Assembly: GCF_015354245.1 (NCBI RefSeq)
Contig: NZ_JADKYZ010000002.1
Span: forward strand, 248,001-312,000
Direction of reading: 5' to 3'
Source: Diaphorobacter caeni
Lineage (GTDB): Bacteria; Pseudomonadota; Gammaproteobacteria; Burkholderiales; Burkholderiaceae_C
DNA length: 64,000 nt
Shown here piece by piece: positions 10,132-18,492 of this stretch (position 1 is the stretch's first letter; each line of letters starts with the position of its first letter). The position numbers and the translations under genes are program-made. Under the pieces are notes generated by a model. It ran no database searches, had not been told where the DNA came from, and saw nothing but the letters and a program-made list of their open reading frames with translations.

Positions 10132-11868
10132 ATGGCCGCTGTTGATACCGCCCCCAAAAGCGTGACTCCGATCGTTCTGCCGGGACTGGCAAGAACGTTG
10201 ATGTCCGCCGGCAAGCTCGACCAGAAGGCTGCAGAAGAGATCGCCAAGAAGGCGCAGGGCTCGAAATCCGCCTTCATCTCCGAACTGATCAACTCGGGAA
10301 GCATTACCGCAGCAGAGTTGGCGCACACCGTCTCCAGTGTCTTCGGCGCCCCCTTGGTGGATGTGGACGCGCTCGACACCATGCGCCTGCCGCAAGATGC
10401 CCTCGATGCCAAGATCTGCCTAAACTATCGCGTCGCGGTTCTGAACAAGCGCGGCAATCGTCTCGTCATAGCGACAGCCGACCCCACCGACCACGAGGCG
10501 GCCGAACAGATCAAGTTCACGACCCAGATGGGGGTGGACTGGATCATTGCCGAGTACGACAAGCTCGGCAAGTTCGTCGAAAAGATCACCAAGGGTGCAG
10601 CGGAAGCCCTGGACAGCATCGTGTCCGGCGGTGATTTCGAGTTCGGGGATGTCCCGGTCGAAGCGGCGGAAGACGCTCAGGATGTCGGGCAGAACGACGT
10701 TGAAGACGCGCCCATCGTCAAATTCCTGCAGAAGATGCTGATCGACGCATTCAACATGCGCGCGTCGGACCTGCACTTCGAACCCTATGAACACACCTAC
10801 CGCGTGCGCTTTCGCATCGACGGTGAATTGCGGGAGATCTCGAGCCCGCCGCCAGCCATCAAGGAAAAGCTGGCATCGCGCATCAAAGTGATCTCGCGTC
10901 TCGACATTTCCGAAAAACGCGTGCCACAGGATGGCCGCATGAAGCTCAAGATCGGCGCCGACCGCGTGATCGACTTCCGCGTGAGCACCTTGCCCACGCT
11001 GTTTGGCGAGAAGATCGTGATCCGTATTCTGGATCCCAGCAGCGCCAAACTCGGTATCGATGCCCTCGGCTACGAGCCGGAGGAAAAAGAGCGTCTGCTC
11101 ACCGCCATTGGCCGTCCCTACGGCATGATTCTGGTCACGGGACCTACCGGCTCCGGCAAGACCGTGTCGCTCTACACCTGCCTGAACCTGCTGAACAAGC
11201 CAGGTGTGAACATTTCGACCGCGGAAGACCCGTCGGAAATCAACTTGCCGGGCGTCAATCAGGTCAACGTCAACGAAAAGGCGGGGATGAACTTCGCCGT
11301 GGCGCTCAAGGCCTTTCTGCGTCAGGATCCGGACATCATCATGGTCGGCGAAATCCGTGACCTGGAAACGGCGGACATCGCGATCAAGGCGGCCCAGACC
11401 GGTCACTTGGTGCTCTCCACGCTGCACACGAACGACGCACCCACCACGCTGACGCGCATGCGCAACATGGGGATTGCCCCGTTCAACATCGCATCAAGCG
11501 TGATCCTGATCACCGCCCAGCGACTGGCTCGACGTCTTTGCCCCAATTGCAAGGAACCAGCCGACATTCCGCACGAAGCGCTGGTCGATGCCGGGTATCA
11601 AGAAGAAGAGATCGACGGCTCCTGGGTCACCTACAAGCCGGTGGGCTGCAGCGCCTGCAACAACGGCTACAAGGGCCGGGTCGGCATCTACGAAGTGATG
11701 CCGATCTCGGAGGAAATGCAGCGCATCATTCTTCGCGACGGGAGCGCGTTGGAGATCGCCAAGCAGGCGCGTCTGGAGGGTGTGCGCTCGCTGCGCACTT
11801 CCGGCCTCTACAAGGCACGAACCGGCATGACTTCGCTGGAAGAAGTGCTGGCCTGCACCAACGAATAA
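10132..11868 (+). CDS. pilB: Type IV pilus assembly ATPase PilB
   Basis: 578 residues. Hexameric cytoplasmic ATPase that drives pilus extension. An N-terminal MshEN/GspE_N-like domain (about residues 1-160) precedes the secretion ATPase core, which has Walker A GPTGSGKT at residues 337-344, the Asp box and Walker B region DPDIIMVGEIRD, and a His box GHLVLSTLHTNDAPTTLTRM. A zinc module with paired cysteines (LCPNCKEP, then GCSACNNGY) is present, as in PilB rather than the retraction ATPase PilT. First gene of pilB-pilC-pilD; 27 bases separate it from pilC. Confidence 0.96.
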   Translation: MAAVDTAPKSVTPIVLPGLARTLMSAGKLDQKAAEEIAKKAQGSKSAFISELINSGSITAAELAHTVSSVFGAPLVDVDALDTMRLPQDALDAKICLNYRVAVLNKRGNRLVIATADPTDHEAAEQIKFTTQMGVDWIIAEYDKLGKFVEKITKGAAEALDSIVSGGDFEFGDVPVEAAEDAQDVGQNDVEDAPIVKFLQKMLIDAFNMRASDLHFEPYEHTYRVRFRIDGELREISSPPPAIKEKLASRIKVISRLDISEKRVPQDGRMKLKIGADRVIDFRVSTLPTLFGEKIVIRILDPSSAKLGIDALGYEPEEKERLLTAIGRPYGMILVTGPTGSGKTVSLYTCLNLLNKPGVNISTAEDPSEINLPGVNQVNVNEKAGMNFAVALKAFLRQDPDIIMVGEIRDLETADIAIKAAQTGHLVLSTLHTNDAPTTLTRMRNMGIAPFNIASSVILITAQRLARRLCPNCKEPADIPHEALVDAGYQEEEIDGSWVTYKPVGCSACNNGYKGRVGIYEVMPISEEMQRIILRDGSALEIAKQARLEGVRSLRTSGLYKARTGMTSLEEVLACTNE

Positions 11869-11895
11869 TAAAACAGAGGAAAGCATCGACACGAT

Positions 11896-13113
11896 ATGGC
11901 AACTGCAGCATCGAGGAGCGTCAAGGACTTCGTCTACGAGTGGGAGGGCAAGGACCGTGGTGGCAAGGTCGTGCGCGGTGAAATTCGTGCGGCCGGTGAA
12001 AACCAGGTCAAGGCGACGCTGCGTCGTCAGGGCGTGCTCGCGACCAAGATCAAAAAGCGGCGCATGCGCTCGGGCAAGAAGATCAAGCCCAAGGACATCG
12101 CCCTGTTCACCCGCCAGATGGCGACGATGATGAAGGCTGGTGTGCCCCTGCTGCAGGCCTTCGACATCGTCGGGCGCGGCAACACCAATCCCAGCGTCAC
12201 CAAGCTGCTCAACGACATCCGCGGCGACGTGGAAACCGGCACCTCGCTGAATTCCGCGTTCCGCAAGTTCCCGATGTACTTCGACAGTCTCTACTGCAAT
12301 CTGGTGGAGGCTGGCGAGCAGGCCGGTATTCTGGAAGCGCTGCTGGATCGTCTGGCCACCTACATGGAGAAGACCGAGGCGATCAAGGCCAAGATCCGCT
12401 CGGCTCTGATGTATCCCTGCGCAGTGGTCGTGGTGGCCTTCGTCGTGGTGACCGTGATCATGATTTTCGTGATCCCGGCCTTCAAGGAAGTCTTCACTTC
12501 GTTCGGTGCCGACCTGCCCGCCCCCACGCTGTTCGTGATGGCCGTCAGCGAGTTCTTCGTCGCCTATTGGTGGCTGATCTTTGGCATCATCGGTGGCGGT
12601 GGATATTTCTTCATGCAGGCATGGAAACGAAGCGAAAAAATGCAACGCTTCATGGACCGCGCGTTGCTCAAGATGCCGATTTTCGGTGATCTGATCAACA
12701 AGTCCTGTATCGCACGCTGGACACGCACACTCTCCACCATGTTCGCTGCCGGTGTTCCGCTGGTGGAAGCGCTGGACTCGGTGGGCGGCGCTTCGGGCAA
12801 TTCGGTCTACAGCGAAGCCACCTCCAAGATCCAGAACGAGGTTTCGACCGGCACCAGCCTGACCAACGCCATGACGAACGCCAATGTGTTTCCGTCGATG
12901 GTGATCCAGATGGTCGCCATCGGCGAAGAATCGGGTTCGATCGACCACATGCTCGGCAAATCCGCAGACTTCTATGAGGCGGAAGTGGATGAAATGGTGG
13001 CTGGTCTCTCCAGCCTGATGGAGCCCATCATCATCGTGTTCCTCGGCGGCTTGATCGGCGGCATCGTGGTGTCCATGTACCTGCCTATCTTCAAGCTCGG
13101 TCAGGTGGTCTGA
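11896..13113 (+). CDS. pilC: Type IV pilus inner-membrane platform protein PilC
   Basis: 405 residues with two T2SSF domains. The first spans about residues 70-190 (ALFTRQMATMMKAGVPLLQA), the second about 275-395 (RTLSTMFAAGVPLVEALDSV). Membrane helices are visible near 173-195 (VVVVAFVVVTVIMIFVIPAF), 215-235 and at the C terminus. The short N-terminal region (YEWEGKDRGGKVVRGEIRA) is typical. It couples the PilB motor to pilin extraction. Its stop shares bases with the pilD start (TGATG), showing translational coupling. Confidence 0.96.
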   Translation: MATAASRSVKDFVYEWEGKDRGGKVVRGEIRAAGENQVKATLRRQGVLATKIKKRRMRSGKKIKPKDIALFTRQMATMMKAGVPLLQAFDIVGRGNTNPSVTKLLNDIRGDVETGTSLNSAFRKFPMYFDSLYCNLVEAGEQAGILEALLDRLATYMEKTEAIKAKIRSALMYPCAVVVVAFVVVTVIMIFVIPAFKEVFTSFGADLPAPTLFVMAVSEFFVAYWWLIFGIIGGGGYFFMQAWKRSEKMQRFMDRALLKMPIFGDLINKSCIARWTRTLSTMFAAGVPLVEALDSVGGASGNSVYSEATSKIQNEVSTGTSLTNAMTNANVFPSMVIQMVAIGEESGSIDHMLGKSADFYEAEVDEMVAGLSSLMEPIIIVFLGGLIGGIVVSMYLPIFKLGQVV

Positions 13114-14081
13114 TGTTCGGTGTGGATTGGATGGATGCCGTTGCCATCGGCATCCTTGGCTTGCTCATCGGCAGTTTTCTGAACGTGGTGATCCACCGCG
13201 TGCCCGTGATGATGGAACGGGACTGGGTTCAGGAAGTTCTGTTGTTCGCTGCCGACAAGGGCCTCAAAGTCACCAACGACAAGGGCGATGTTCTCCAGGC
13301 GAAGGAAGAAAAAGAGTTCAGCCTCATCGGCTGGCTCTCCGGACTGTTTCAGAAACAGCCGGAAGCACCCACCGAAGACACATTCAACCTCATGACCCCC
13401 GCCTCGCGCTGCCCGCATTGCGGCCACGCGATCCGCTGGTACGAGAACATTCCCGTCGTGAGCTATCTCGCGCTGGGCGGCAAGTGCTCCGGCTGCAAGG
13501 CACGCATCAGCCCACGCTACCCCTTGGTGGAGCTGGTCACAGGCGCCTTCTTCTACCTGTGCGCCACGAAGTGGGGATGGTCGGTCACTACGCTGATGTG
13601 GTGCGGATTCTCGGCCACCATCATTGCTTTGGCCATGATCGACTGGGACACGACATTCCTGCCTGACAGCATCACGCTGCCGCTCGTGTGGGCCGGGCTG
13701 ATCGGCTCCGCCATGCACTGGTTGCCCGTCCCGCTGATGGACTCCGTGATGGGCGCTGCCGCCGGTTATCTGTCGCTGTGGCTGGTCTACTGGGCCTTCA
13801 AGCTCATCACGGGCAAGGAGGGCATGGGCTATGGTGACTTCAAGCTGTTTGCCGCGTTGGGCGCTTGGTTCGGCTGGCCGGCTCTTGTCCCGATCATTCT
13901 CATCGCGTCGGTCATCGGCGCCATCGTCGGTCTCGGCATGAAAATGCTGAGCTCGCTGCGTGAGGGCAAGTACGTACCGTTCGGCCCCTTCCTGGCGCTG
14001 GGTGGATTGACGGCGATGAGCATCGGCCCGCAGCGCATTCTGCAGTTCGTGTTCTTGGCCATCGGACTTCCACAGGGCTGA
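13113..14081 (+). CDS. pilD: Prepilin peptidase / N-methyltransferase PilD
   Basis: 322 residues. It cleaves the leader peptide of type IV pilins and methylates the new N terminus at the inner membrane. It has the four zinc-ligand cysteines CPHCGH and CSGCKA, and the two aspartate sites of this peptidase class in MIDWDT and GYGDFK. Several membrane helices follow. Between the first helix and the first cysteine pair is a hydrophilic insertion (about residues 30-90) with a charged KEEKEF segment, longer than in Pseudomonas PilD. The ATG overlaps the pilC stop. Confidence 0.95.
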   Translation: MFGVDWMDAVAIGILGLLIGSFLNVVIHRVPVMMERDWVQEVLLFAADKGLKVTNDKGDVLQAKEEKEFSLIGWLSGLFQKQPEAPTEDTFNLMTPASRCPHCGHAIRWYENIPVVSYLALGGKCSGCKARISPRYPLVELVTGAFFYLCATKWGWSVTTLMWCGFSATIIALAMIDWDTTFLPDSITLPLVWAGLIGSAMHWLPVPLMDSVMGAAAGYLSLWLVYWAFKLITGKEGMGYGDFKLFAALGAWFGWPALVPIILIASVIGAIVGLGMKMLSSLREGKYVPFGPFLALGGLTAMSIGPQRILQFVFLAIGLPQG

Positions 14082-14088
14082 ATTCCGC

Positions 14089-14709
14089 ATGACGCACCAA
14101 CCGCGCAACAGCTTGCATATCGGACTCACCGGCGGCATCGGAAGCGGCAAGAGCACCGTGGGCGGCATGCTGCGCGATCTCGGCGCTGCGCTCATTGATG
14201 CGGACCAGAACGCGCGGGCGGTGACCGCCACCGGTGGTGCAGCGATTGCGCAGATCCGTGAGGTGTTCGGCGATGACTACGTGGATGCCAGCGGCGCTCT
14301 GGACCGTACCCGCATGCGTGAACTGGTGTTCAAGGATGCCAGCGCCAAGGGGCGACTCGAGGCGATCGTCCACCCCCTCGTCGGTCAGGCCACCTGGGCG
14401 GCGGCCGCAGCCGCAAAGCAGGCCGGGACCCGTGTCATCGTGTTCGACATTCCCTTGCTGGTGGAGTCCCGCCACTGGCCATCGCAGCTCGATCAGGTGA
14501 TCGTGGTCGATTGCACGCGCGAGACGCAAATTGCACGGGTAGAGCAACGCAACGGACTCGCGCGGGAGGCCATCGAAGCCATCATCGCGGCTCAGGCCAC
14601 TCGACATCAGCGCCGGGCCGCAGCGGACTGGGTGATTTTTAACGATGGGTTGTCTTTGTTAGATCTGCAAACAAAAGCTCGCGAGATCGCTGACCAGTTC
14701 GGGCTATGA
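14089..14709 (+). CDS. coaE: Dephospho-CoA kinase
   Basis: 206 residues, the usual length. Last step of coenzyme A synthesis: phosphorylation of dephospho-CoA. The P-loop GLTGGIGSGKST is near residues 12-23, followed by DADQNAR and, later, the lid region and VEQRNGL. It starts 7 bases after pilD, in the conserved pilD-coaE-zapD-yacG string. Confidence 0.96.
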   Translation: MTHQPRNSLHIGLTGGIGSGKSTVGGMLRDLGAALIDADQNARAVTATGGAAIAQIREVFGDDYVDASGALDRTRMRELVFKDASAKGRLEAIVHPLVGQATWAAAAAAKQAGTRVIVFDIPLLVESRHWPSQLDQVIVVDCTRETQIARVEQRNGLAREAIEAIIAAQATRHQRRAAADWVIFNDGLSLLDLQTKAREIADQFGL

Positions 14710-14781
14710 TGTGCCCAAAGTGCTGACACAAATCAATCACCAAGCACCTCCTGAGCAGAAGAAACCCGAGAAGCCCGCAGC

Positions 14782-15537
14782 GTGATTCTCTACGAATATC
14801 CTTTCAACGAACGCCTGAGAACCTACTTACGGTTGGAGCAGCTGTTTCGCCGCTTGGGCGAGCTGATCCCGCGCGCGCATCCCCTCGACCACCATTTCGC
14901 ACTCGTCACCATTTTTGAGATCATGGACGTGGCGGCGCGTGCCGATCTCAAAACCGATGTGCTCAAGGACCTGGACAAGCAGAAGCTGGTGCTTGACTCG
15001 TACCGCGGCAATCCTTCCATTTCCGAACGCGTGCTGGATGGCTTTGTGGCGCAGCTCGATGGCTGTTTCAGCGACCTCAATGCACAGAACGGCAAGACCG
15101 GTCAGGTGCTCACTGACAACGAATGGCTGATGAGCATCCGCAGCCGCGTGGGCATTCCCGGCGGCACCTGCAGCTTTGATCTGCCCGCCTATCACGCATG
15201 GCGCAATCTCGCGCCCGAGAAGCGCCAGCGCAACCTGGAAGACTGGTCACATTCACTGGCACCACTGGCCGAGTCGGTGTTTCTGCTGCTGCGACTGATG
15301 CGCGACTCAGGCATGCCGCAGAAGGTCGTGACCACGCGCGGACAGTTCCAGCAGACGCTGCCGCATGGCCGCACCTTCAATCTGCTGCGCCTGCGCATCG
15401 ATCCCGCCTTCAAGCTGATTCCCGAGATCAGCGGCAACCGCCTCCTCGTGTCCGTGCGCCTGATGCAACAGGACGAAAACGGCAAGCTGCAGCCCGCCAC
15501 GGAAGACGCCAACTTCGAGCTGACGCTGTGCTCCTAA
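14782..15537 (+). CDS. zapD: Cell division protein ZapD
   Basis: 251 residues. ZapD bundles FtsZ filaments at midcell. The start ILYEYPFNERLRTYLRLEQL and the later segment SRVGIPGGTCSFDLPAYHAW are characteristic. Translation begins with a GTG at 14782. It lies between coaE and yacG, as in many gamma- and betaproteobacteria. Confidence 0.94.
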   Translation: MILYEYPFNERLRTYLRLEQLFRRLGELIPRAHPLDHHFALVTIFEIMDVAARADLKTDVLKDLDKQKLVLDSYRGNPSISERVLDGFVAQLDGCFSDLNAQNGKTGQVLTDNEWLMSIRSRVGIPGGTCSFDLPAYHAWRNLAPEKRQRNLEDWSHSLAPLAESVFLLLRLMRDSGMPQKVVTTRGQFQQTLPHGRTFNLLRLRIDPAFKLIPEISGNRLLVSVRLMQQDENGKLQPATEDANFELTLCS

Positions 15538-15559
15538 GGGGAGCGGACGCCAGAACACC

Positions 15560-15781
15560 ATGAACCAGAATGCATCCGAACCGGGCAGCGCCCCGAGGCA
15601 AGTGAAGTGCCCCACCTGCGGCGGCCCGAGCCTGTACAGCCCGGCCAACCGCTTTCGCCCGTTCTGCAGCGAGCGCTGCAAGATGATCGATCTCGGTGCC
15701 TGGGGCAACGAGGACTTCCGCGTTCCCGCCGAAGCACCTCCCGAAGACAATATCTACGGCGATCCCAAGCTCGAGCCCTGA
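15560..15781 (+). CDS. yacG: DNA gyrase inhibitor YacG (zinc protein)
   Basis: 73 residues. It has a four-cysteine zinc module: CPTCGG, then FCSERCKMIDLGAW. In E. coli YacG binds GyrB and blocks DNA binding by gyrase. It sits 22 bases after zapD and ends 11 bases from the convergent Nudix gene. Confidence 0.93.
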   Translation: MNQNASEPGSAPRQVKCPTCGGPSLYSPANRFRPFCSERCKMIDLGAWGNEDFRVPAEAPPEDNIYGDPKLEP

Positions 15782-15792
15782 TTGGCCCCCGA

Positions 15793-16239
15793 TCAGCCGA
15801 TCACCGATGAATCGAAGGACTGACCGCGCTCCTCGGCAAACCACTCAAGCACCGGAACCGCGCCGGGCAGAATCGGCTTGACCGTCGGTGGCCAGTCCTG
15901 CCAGGCCATGCTCTGGCCTTCGCGCATCTCGAACTCACCCTGCCAGTCGTAGACCTTGCACCAATGCAGCCGCACGAGGGCGTGCGGATAATCGTGCTCG
16001 GTCACTTTCCAGATGCTGGCCGCACCGATCGTGATGCCAAGCTCTTCCTGCAGCTCGCGACGCAGCGCCTGCTCCACCGTCTCGCCCGCCTCGAGCTTGC
16101 CGCCCGGGAACTCCCAGTAGCCCGCATAGGGCTTGCCTTCGGGGCGCGAGGTCAGCAGCATTGCGCCATCGCGCTTGAGCAGAATGCCGACCGCGACCTC
16201 GGTGTGCTTGCGCGCTTCGCCCGCCACAGGATCAGCCAT
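15793..16239 (-). CDS. mutT: MutT-like Nudix hydrolase
   Basis: 148 residues from the ATG at 16239. The Nudix box is complete ([20 protein letters not shown], followed by ELGI), and the N terminus [19 protein letters not shown] is like MutT, which hydrolyses 8-oxo-dGTP to prevent mutation. The start overlaps the stop of the upstream ATPase gene by 8 bases. Position in the yacG-mutT-secA neighbourhood supports the name. Family membership is certain; the exact substrate is inferred. Confidence 0.85.
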   Translation of the reverse strand: MADPVAGEARKHTEVAVGILLKRDGAMLLTSRPEGKPYAGYWEFPGGKLEAGETVEQALRRELQEELGITIGAASIWKVTEHDYPHALVRLHWCKVYDWQGEFEMREGQSMAWQDWPPTVKPILPGAVPVLEWFAEERGQSFDSSVIG

Positions 16240-17107
16240 TGACGTACTGCCCCGCAAAGTCACGCGCGAACTGCGAGGCCACGCGGCCGCTGCGGGAACC
16301 ACGCTCGAGCGCCCAGACCAGCGCCTGAGGACGCGCCTCGACGATCGCCGCCTCGGGCACGCCGAGCGAGCGCAGCCACTGCGACACGATGGTGAGGTAT
16401 TCCTCCTGGCTGAACGGATAGAAGCTCACCCAGAGACCGAAGCGCTCGGACAGCGAGATCTTCTCTTCCACCGCCTCACCCGGATGCACCTCGCCATCGG
16501 CGGTGTGCTTGTAGCTCAGGTTCTCCTGCATGTACTCGGGCAGCAGGTGACGGCGGTTGCTGGTCGCGTAGATCAGCACGTTGGGCGTCGAGGCCGCCAC
16601 CGAACCATCGAGGATCGACTTGAGTGCCTTGTAGCTCGCCTCGCCATCTTCGAAGCTCAGGTCGTCGCAGAAAACGACGAATTTCTCTGGGCGGTTCGAC
16701 ACCACTTCCACGATGTCCGGCAGATCGACGAGATCGGCCTTGTCCACCTCGATCAGTCGCAGCCCCTTGTCCGCGTACGCGTTCAGGCAGGCCTTGATCA
16801 GAGACGACTTGCCGGTGCCGCGCGCGCCGGTCAGCAGCACGTTGTTGGCGGTTTTGCCGTCAACGAACTGCTGCGTGTTCCGCTGGATCTTCTCCTTCTG
16901 GCCGTCGATTTCCTTCAAGTCATCAAGACTCTGCGTCGACAGGTGGCGCACCGGCTCCAGAACGCCGTGGCCGTTGCTGCGCTTGCGGTAGCGAAAGGCC
17001 AGCGAAGCCCCCCAGTCGGGCTCCGACATCGGCTTGGGCAGCACCGACTCGATGCGTTCAATCAGTTGTTCCGCTCGCTGCAGCAAGCGCTCAAAGGCTT
17101 CGTTCAT
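16232..17107 (-). CDS. ATP-binding protein of the DUF815 family (AAA-like)
   Basis: 291 residues from the ATG at 17107. It has a P-loop ([16 protein letters not shown], about residues 90-105) and a Walker B-like [14 protein letters not shown]. The segment [15 protein letters not shown] is typical of DUF815 ATPases. Cellular role unknown; relatives are annotated only as ATPases. In Comamonadaceae it commonly sits between argJ and the MutT gene. In-frame sequence upstream to 17473 is antisense to argJ and looks random. Confidence 0.85.
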   Translation of the reverse strand: MNEAFERLLQRAEQLIERIESVLPKPMSEPDWGASLAFRYRKRSNGHGVLEPVRHLSTQSLDDLKEIDGQKEKIQRNTQQFVDGKTANNVLLTGARGTGKSSLIKACLNAYADKGLRLIEVDKADLVDLPDIVEVVSNRPEKFVVFCDDLSFEDGEASYKALKSILDGSVAASTPNVLIYATSNRRHLLPEYMQENLSYKHTADGEVHPGEAVEEKISLSERFGLWVSFYPFSQEEYLTIVSQWLRSLGVPEAAIVEARPQALVWALERGSRSGRVASQFARDFAGQYVNG

Positions 17108-17136
17108 GTCTCTTCCGTCAATCTGTCTCGAATGCT

Positions 17137-18366
17137 TCAGGAGCGGTAATCGGCGTTGATGGTCACGTATTCGTGGCTCAGGTCGCAGGTCCACACGGTG
17201 TCCGCCGCAGTGCCGCGGCCGAGCTTCACGCGCACCGTGATTTCGGTCTGCTTCATCACGCGTTGGCCGTCTTCCTCGCGGTAGTCGGGGTTGCGGCCAC
17301 CTTGCTTGGCGACGTGCACGTCGTCCAGATACAGATCGATGCCGCTCTGATCCAGATCGTCGATGCCCGCGTAGCCCACAGCCGCCAGAATGCGGCCGAG
17401 GTTCGGGTCGCTGGCGAAAAAGGCTGTCTTGACCAGCGGCGAATGCGCGATCGCATAGGCCACGAGGCGACATTCATCGCCCGTATTGCCGCCTTCGACC
17501 TGAATGGTGATGAACTTGGTCGCGCCTTCACCATCGCGCACGATGGCCTGCGAGAGCTTCTGCGCCACGTCGAGCAGCGCCGCTTTGAGCGTTTTGCCGT
17601 CGGCGCTGTCCATCGACGTGACCTCGGCATTGCCCGCCTTCTGCGTGGCGATCAGCACAAAGGAGTCGTTGGTCGAGGTGTCGCCATCGATGGTCACGCG
17701 GTTGAAGGACTGGTCCGCCAGATCGCGCACCAGATCCTTGAGCAGCGCGGGAGCGATGTTCGCATCGGTCGCGACGAAGCTCAGCATGGTCGCCATGTTG
17801 GGGCGGATCATGCCGGCGCCCTTGGAGATGCCGGTCACCGAAACGGTCTTGCCCGAGAGCTGCACCTGAGTGCTGAAGGCCTTGGGCACGGTGTCCGTGG
17901 TCATGATGCCGGATGCGGCATTGCCCCAGTTGTTCGGCGCAGCGGCGGCGATGGCCGCCGGCAGACCGGCGACGATGCGCTCGACCGGCAGCGGCTCCAT
18001 GATCACGCCGGTCGAAAACGGCAGGATCTGCGCGGCCGTGATGCCCAGTTCCTTGGCCAGCGCGTCGCAGGTCGCATTGGCGCGCGCGAGACCATCCGCG
18101 CCGGTTCCGGCGTTGGCGTTGCCGGTGTTGATCACCATGGCGCGGATGTCCGAGCCCTTGGCCAGGTGCTCGCGACAGATCTGCACCGGAGCCGCACAGA
18201 AGCGGTTCTTGGTGAACACGCCCGCGACCGCCGCGCCTTCGTCCAGCAGGAACACGGTCAGATCCTTGCGGTTGGCCTTGCGCACGCCCGCTTCGGTCAC
18301 GCCGATGCGCACGCCGGCGATGGGGTGCAGAGACGCGGGATCAGGGGCGGAAAGGTTCACTGGCAT
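17137..18366 (-). CDS. argJ: Bifunctional glutamate N-acetyltransferase / amino-acid acetyltransferase ArgJ
   Basis: 409 residues. It recycles the acetyl group from N-acetylornithine to glutamate in arginine synthesis. The autocleavage site [13 protein letters not shown] is present, with cleavage expected between Ala192 and Thr193 to give alpha and beta chains. The N-terminal [19 protein letters not shown] and C-terminal [17 protein letters not shown] are typical. It lies downstream of secA on the same strand but beyond a secA terminator, so it probably has its own promoter. Confidence 0.96.
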   Translation of the reverse strand: MPVNLSAPDPASLHPIAGVRIGVTEAGVRKANRKDLTVFLLDEGAAVAGVFTKNRFCAAPVQICREHLAKGSDIRAMVINTGNANAGTGADGLARANATCDALAKELGITAAQILPFSTGVIMEPLPVERIVAGLPAAIAAAAPNNWGNAASGIMTTDTVPKAFSTQVQLSGKTVSVTGISKGAGMIRPNMATMLSFVATDANIAPALLKDLVRDLADQSFNRVTIDGDTSTNDSFVLIATQKAGNAEVTSMDSADGKTLKAALLDVAQKLSQAIVRDGEGATKFITIQVEGGNTGDECRLVAYAIAHSPLVKTAFFASDPNLGRILAAVGYAGIDDLDQSGIDLYLDDVHVAKQGGRNPDYREEDGQRVMKQTEITVRVKLGRGTAADTVWTCDLSHEYVTINADYRS

Positions 18367-18448
18367 ACAACGGTGTCCTTGAAAAAAGAAATTCAGTCGA
18401 TCGGGTCAACTCCCGCGAGGGCGCGGAGCGAAACCATGATGCTACAAG

Positions 18449-18478
18449 CAAAAACACGGGCATGAAGCCCGTGTCGTT
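18449..18478 (-). terminator. Rho-independent terminator after secA
   Basis: An 8-bp perfect stem (18454-18461 with 18467-18474). Reading leftward, it is followed by a run of five T. Confidence 0.8.
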
Positions 18479-18492
18479 CTTTGTAGAGCAGA

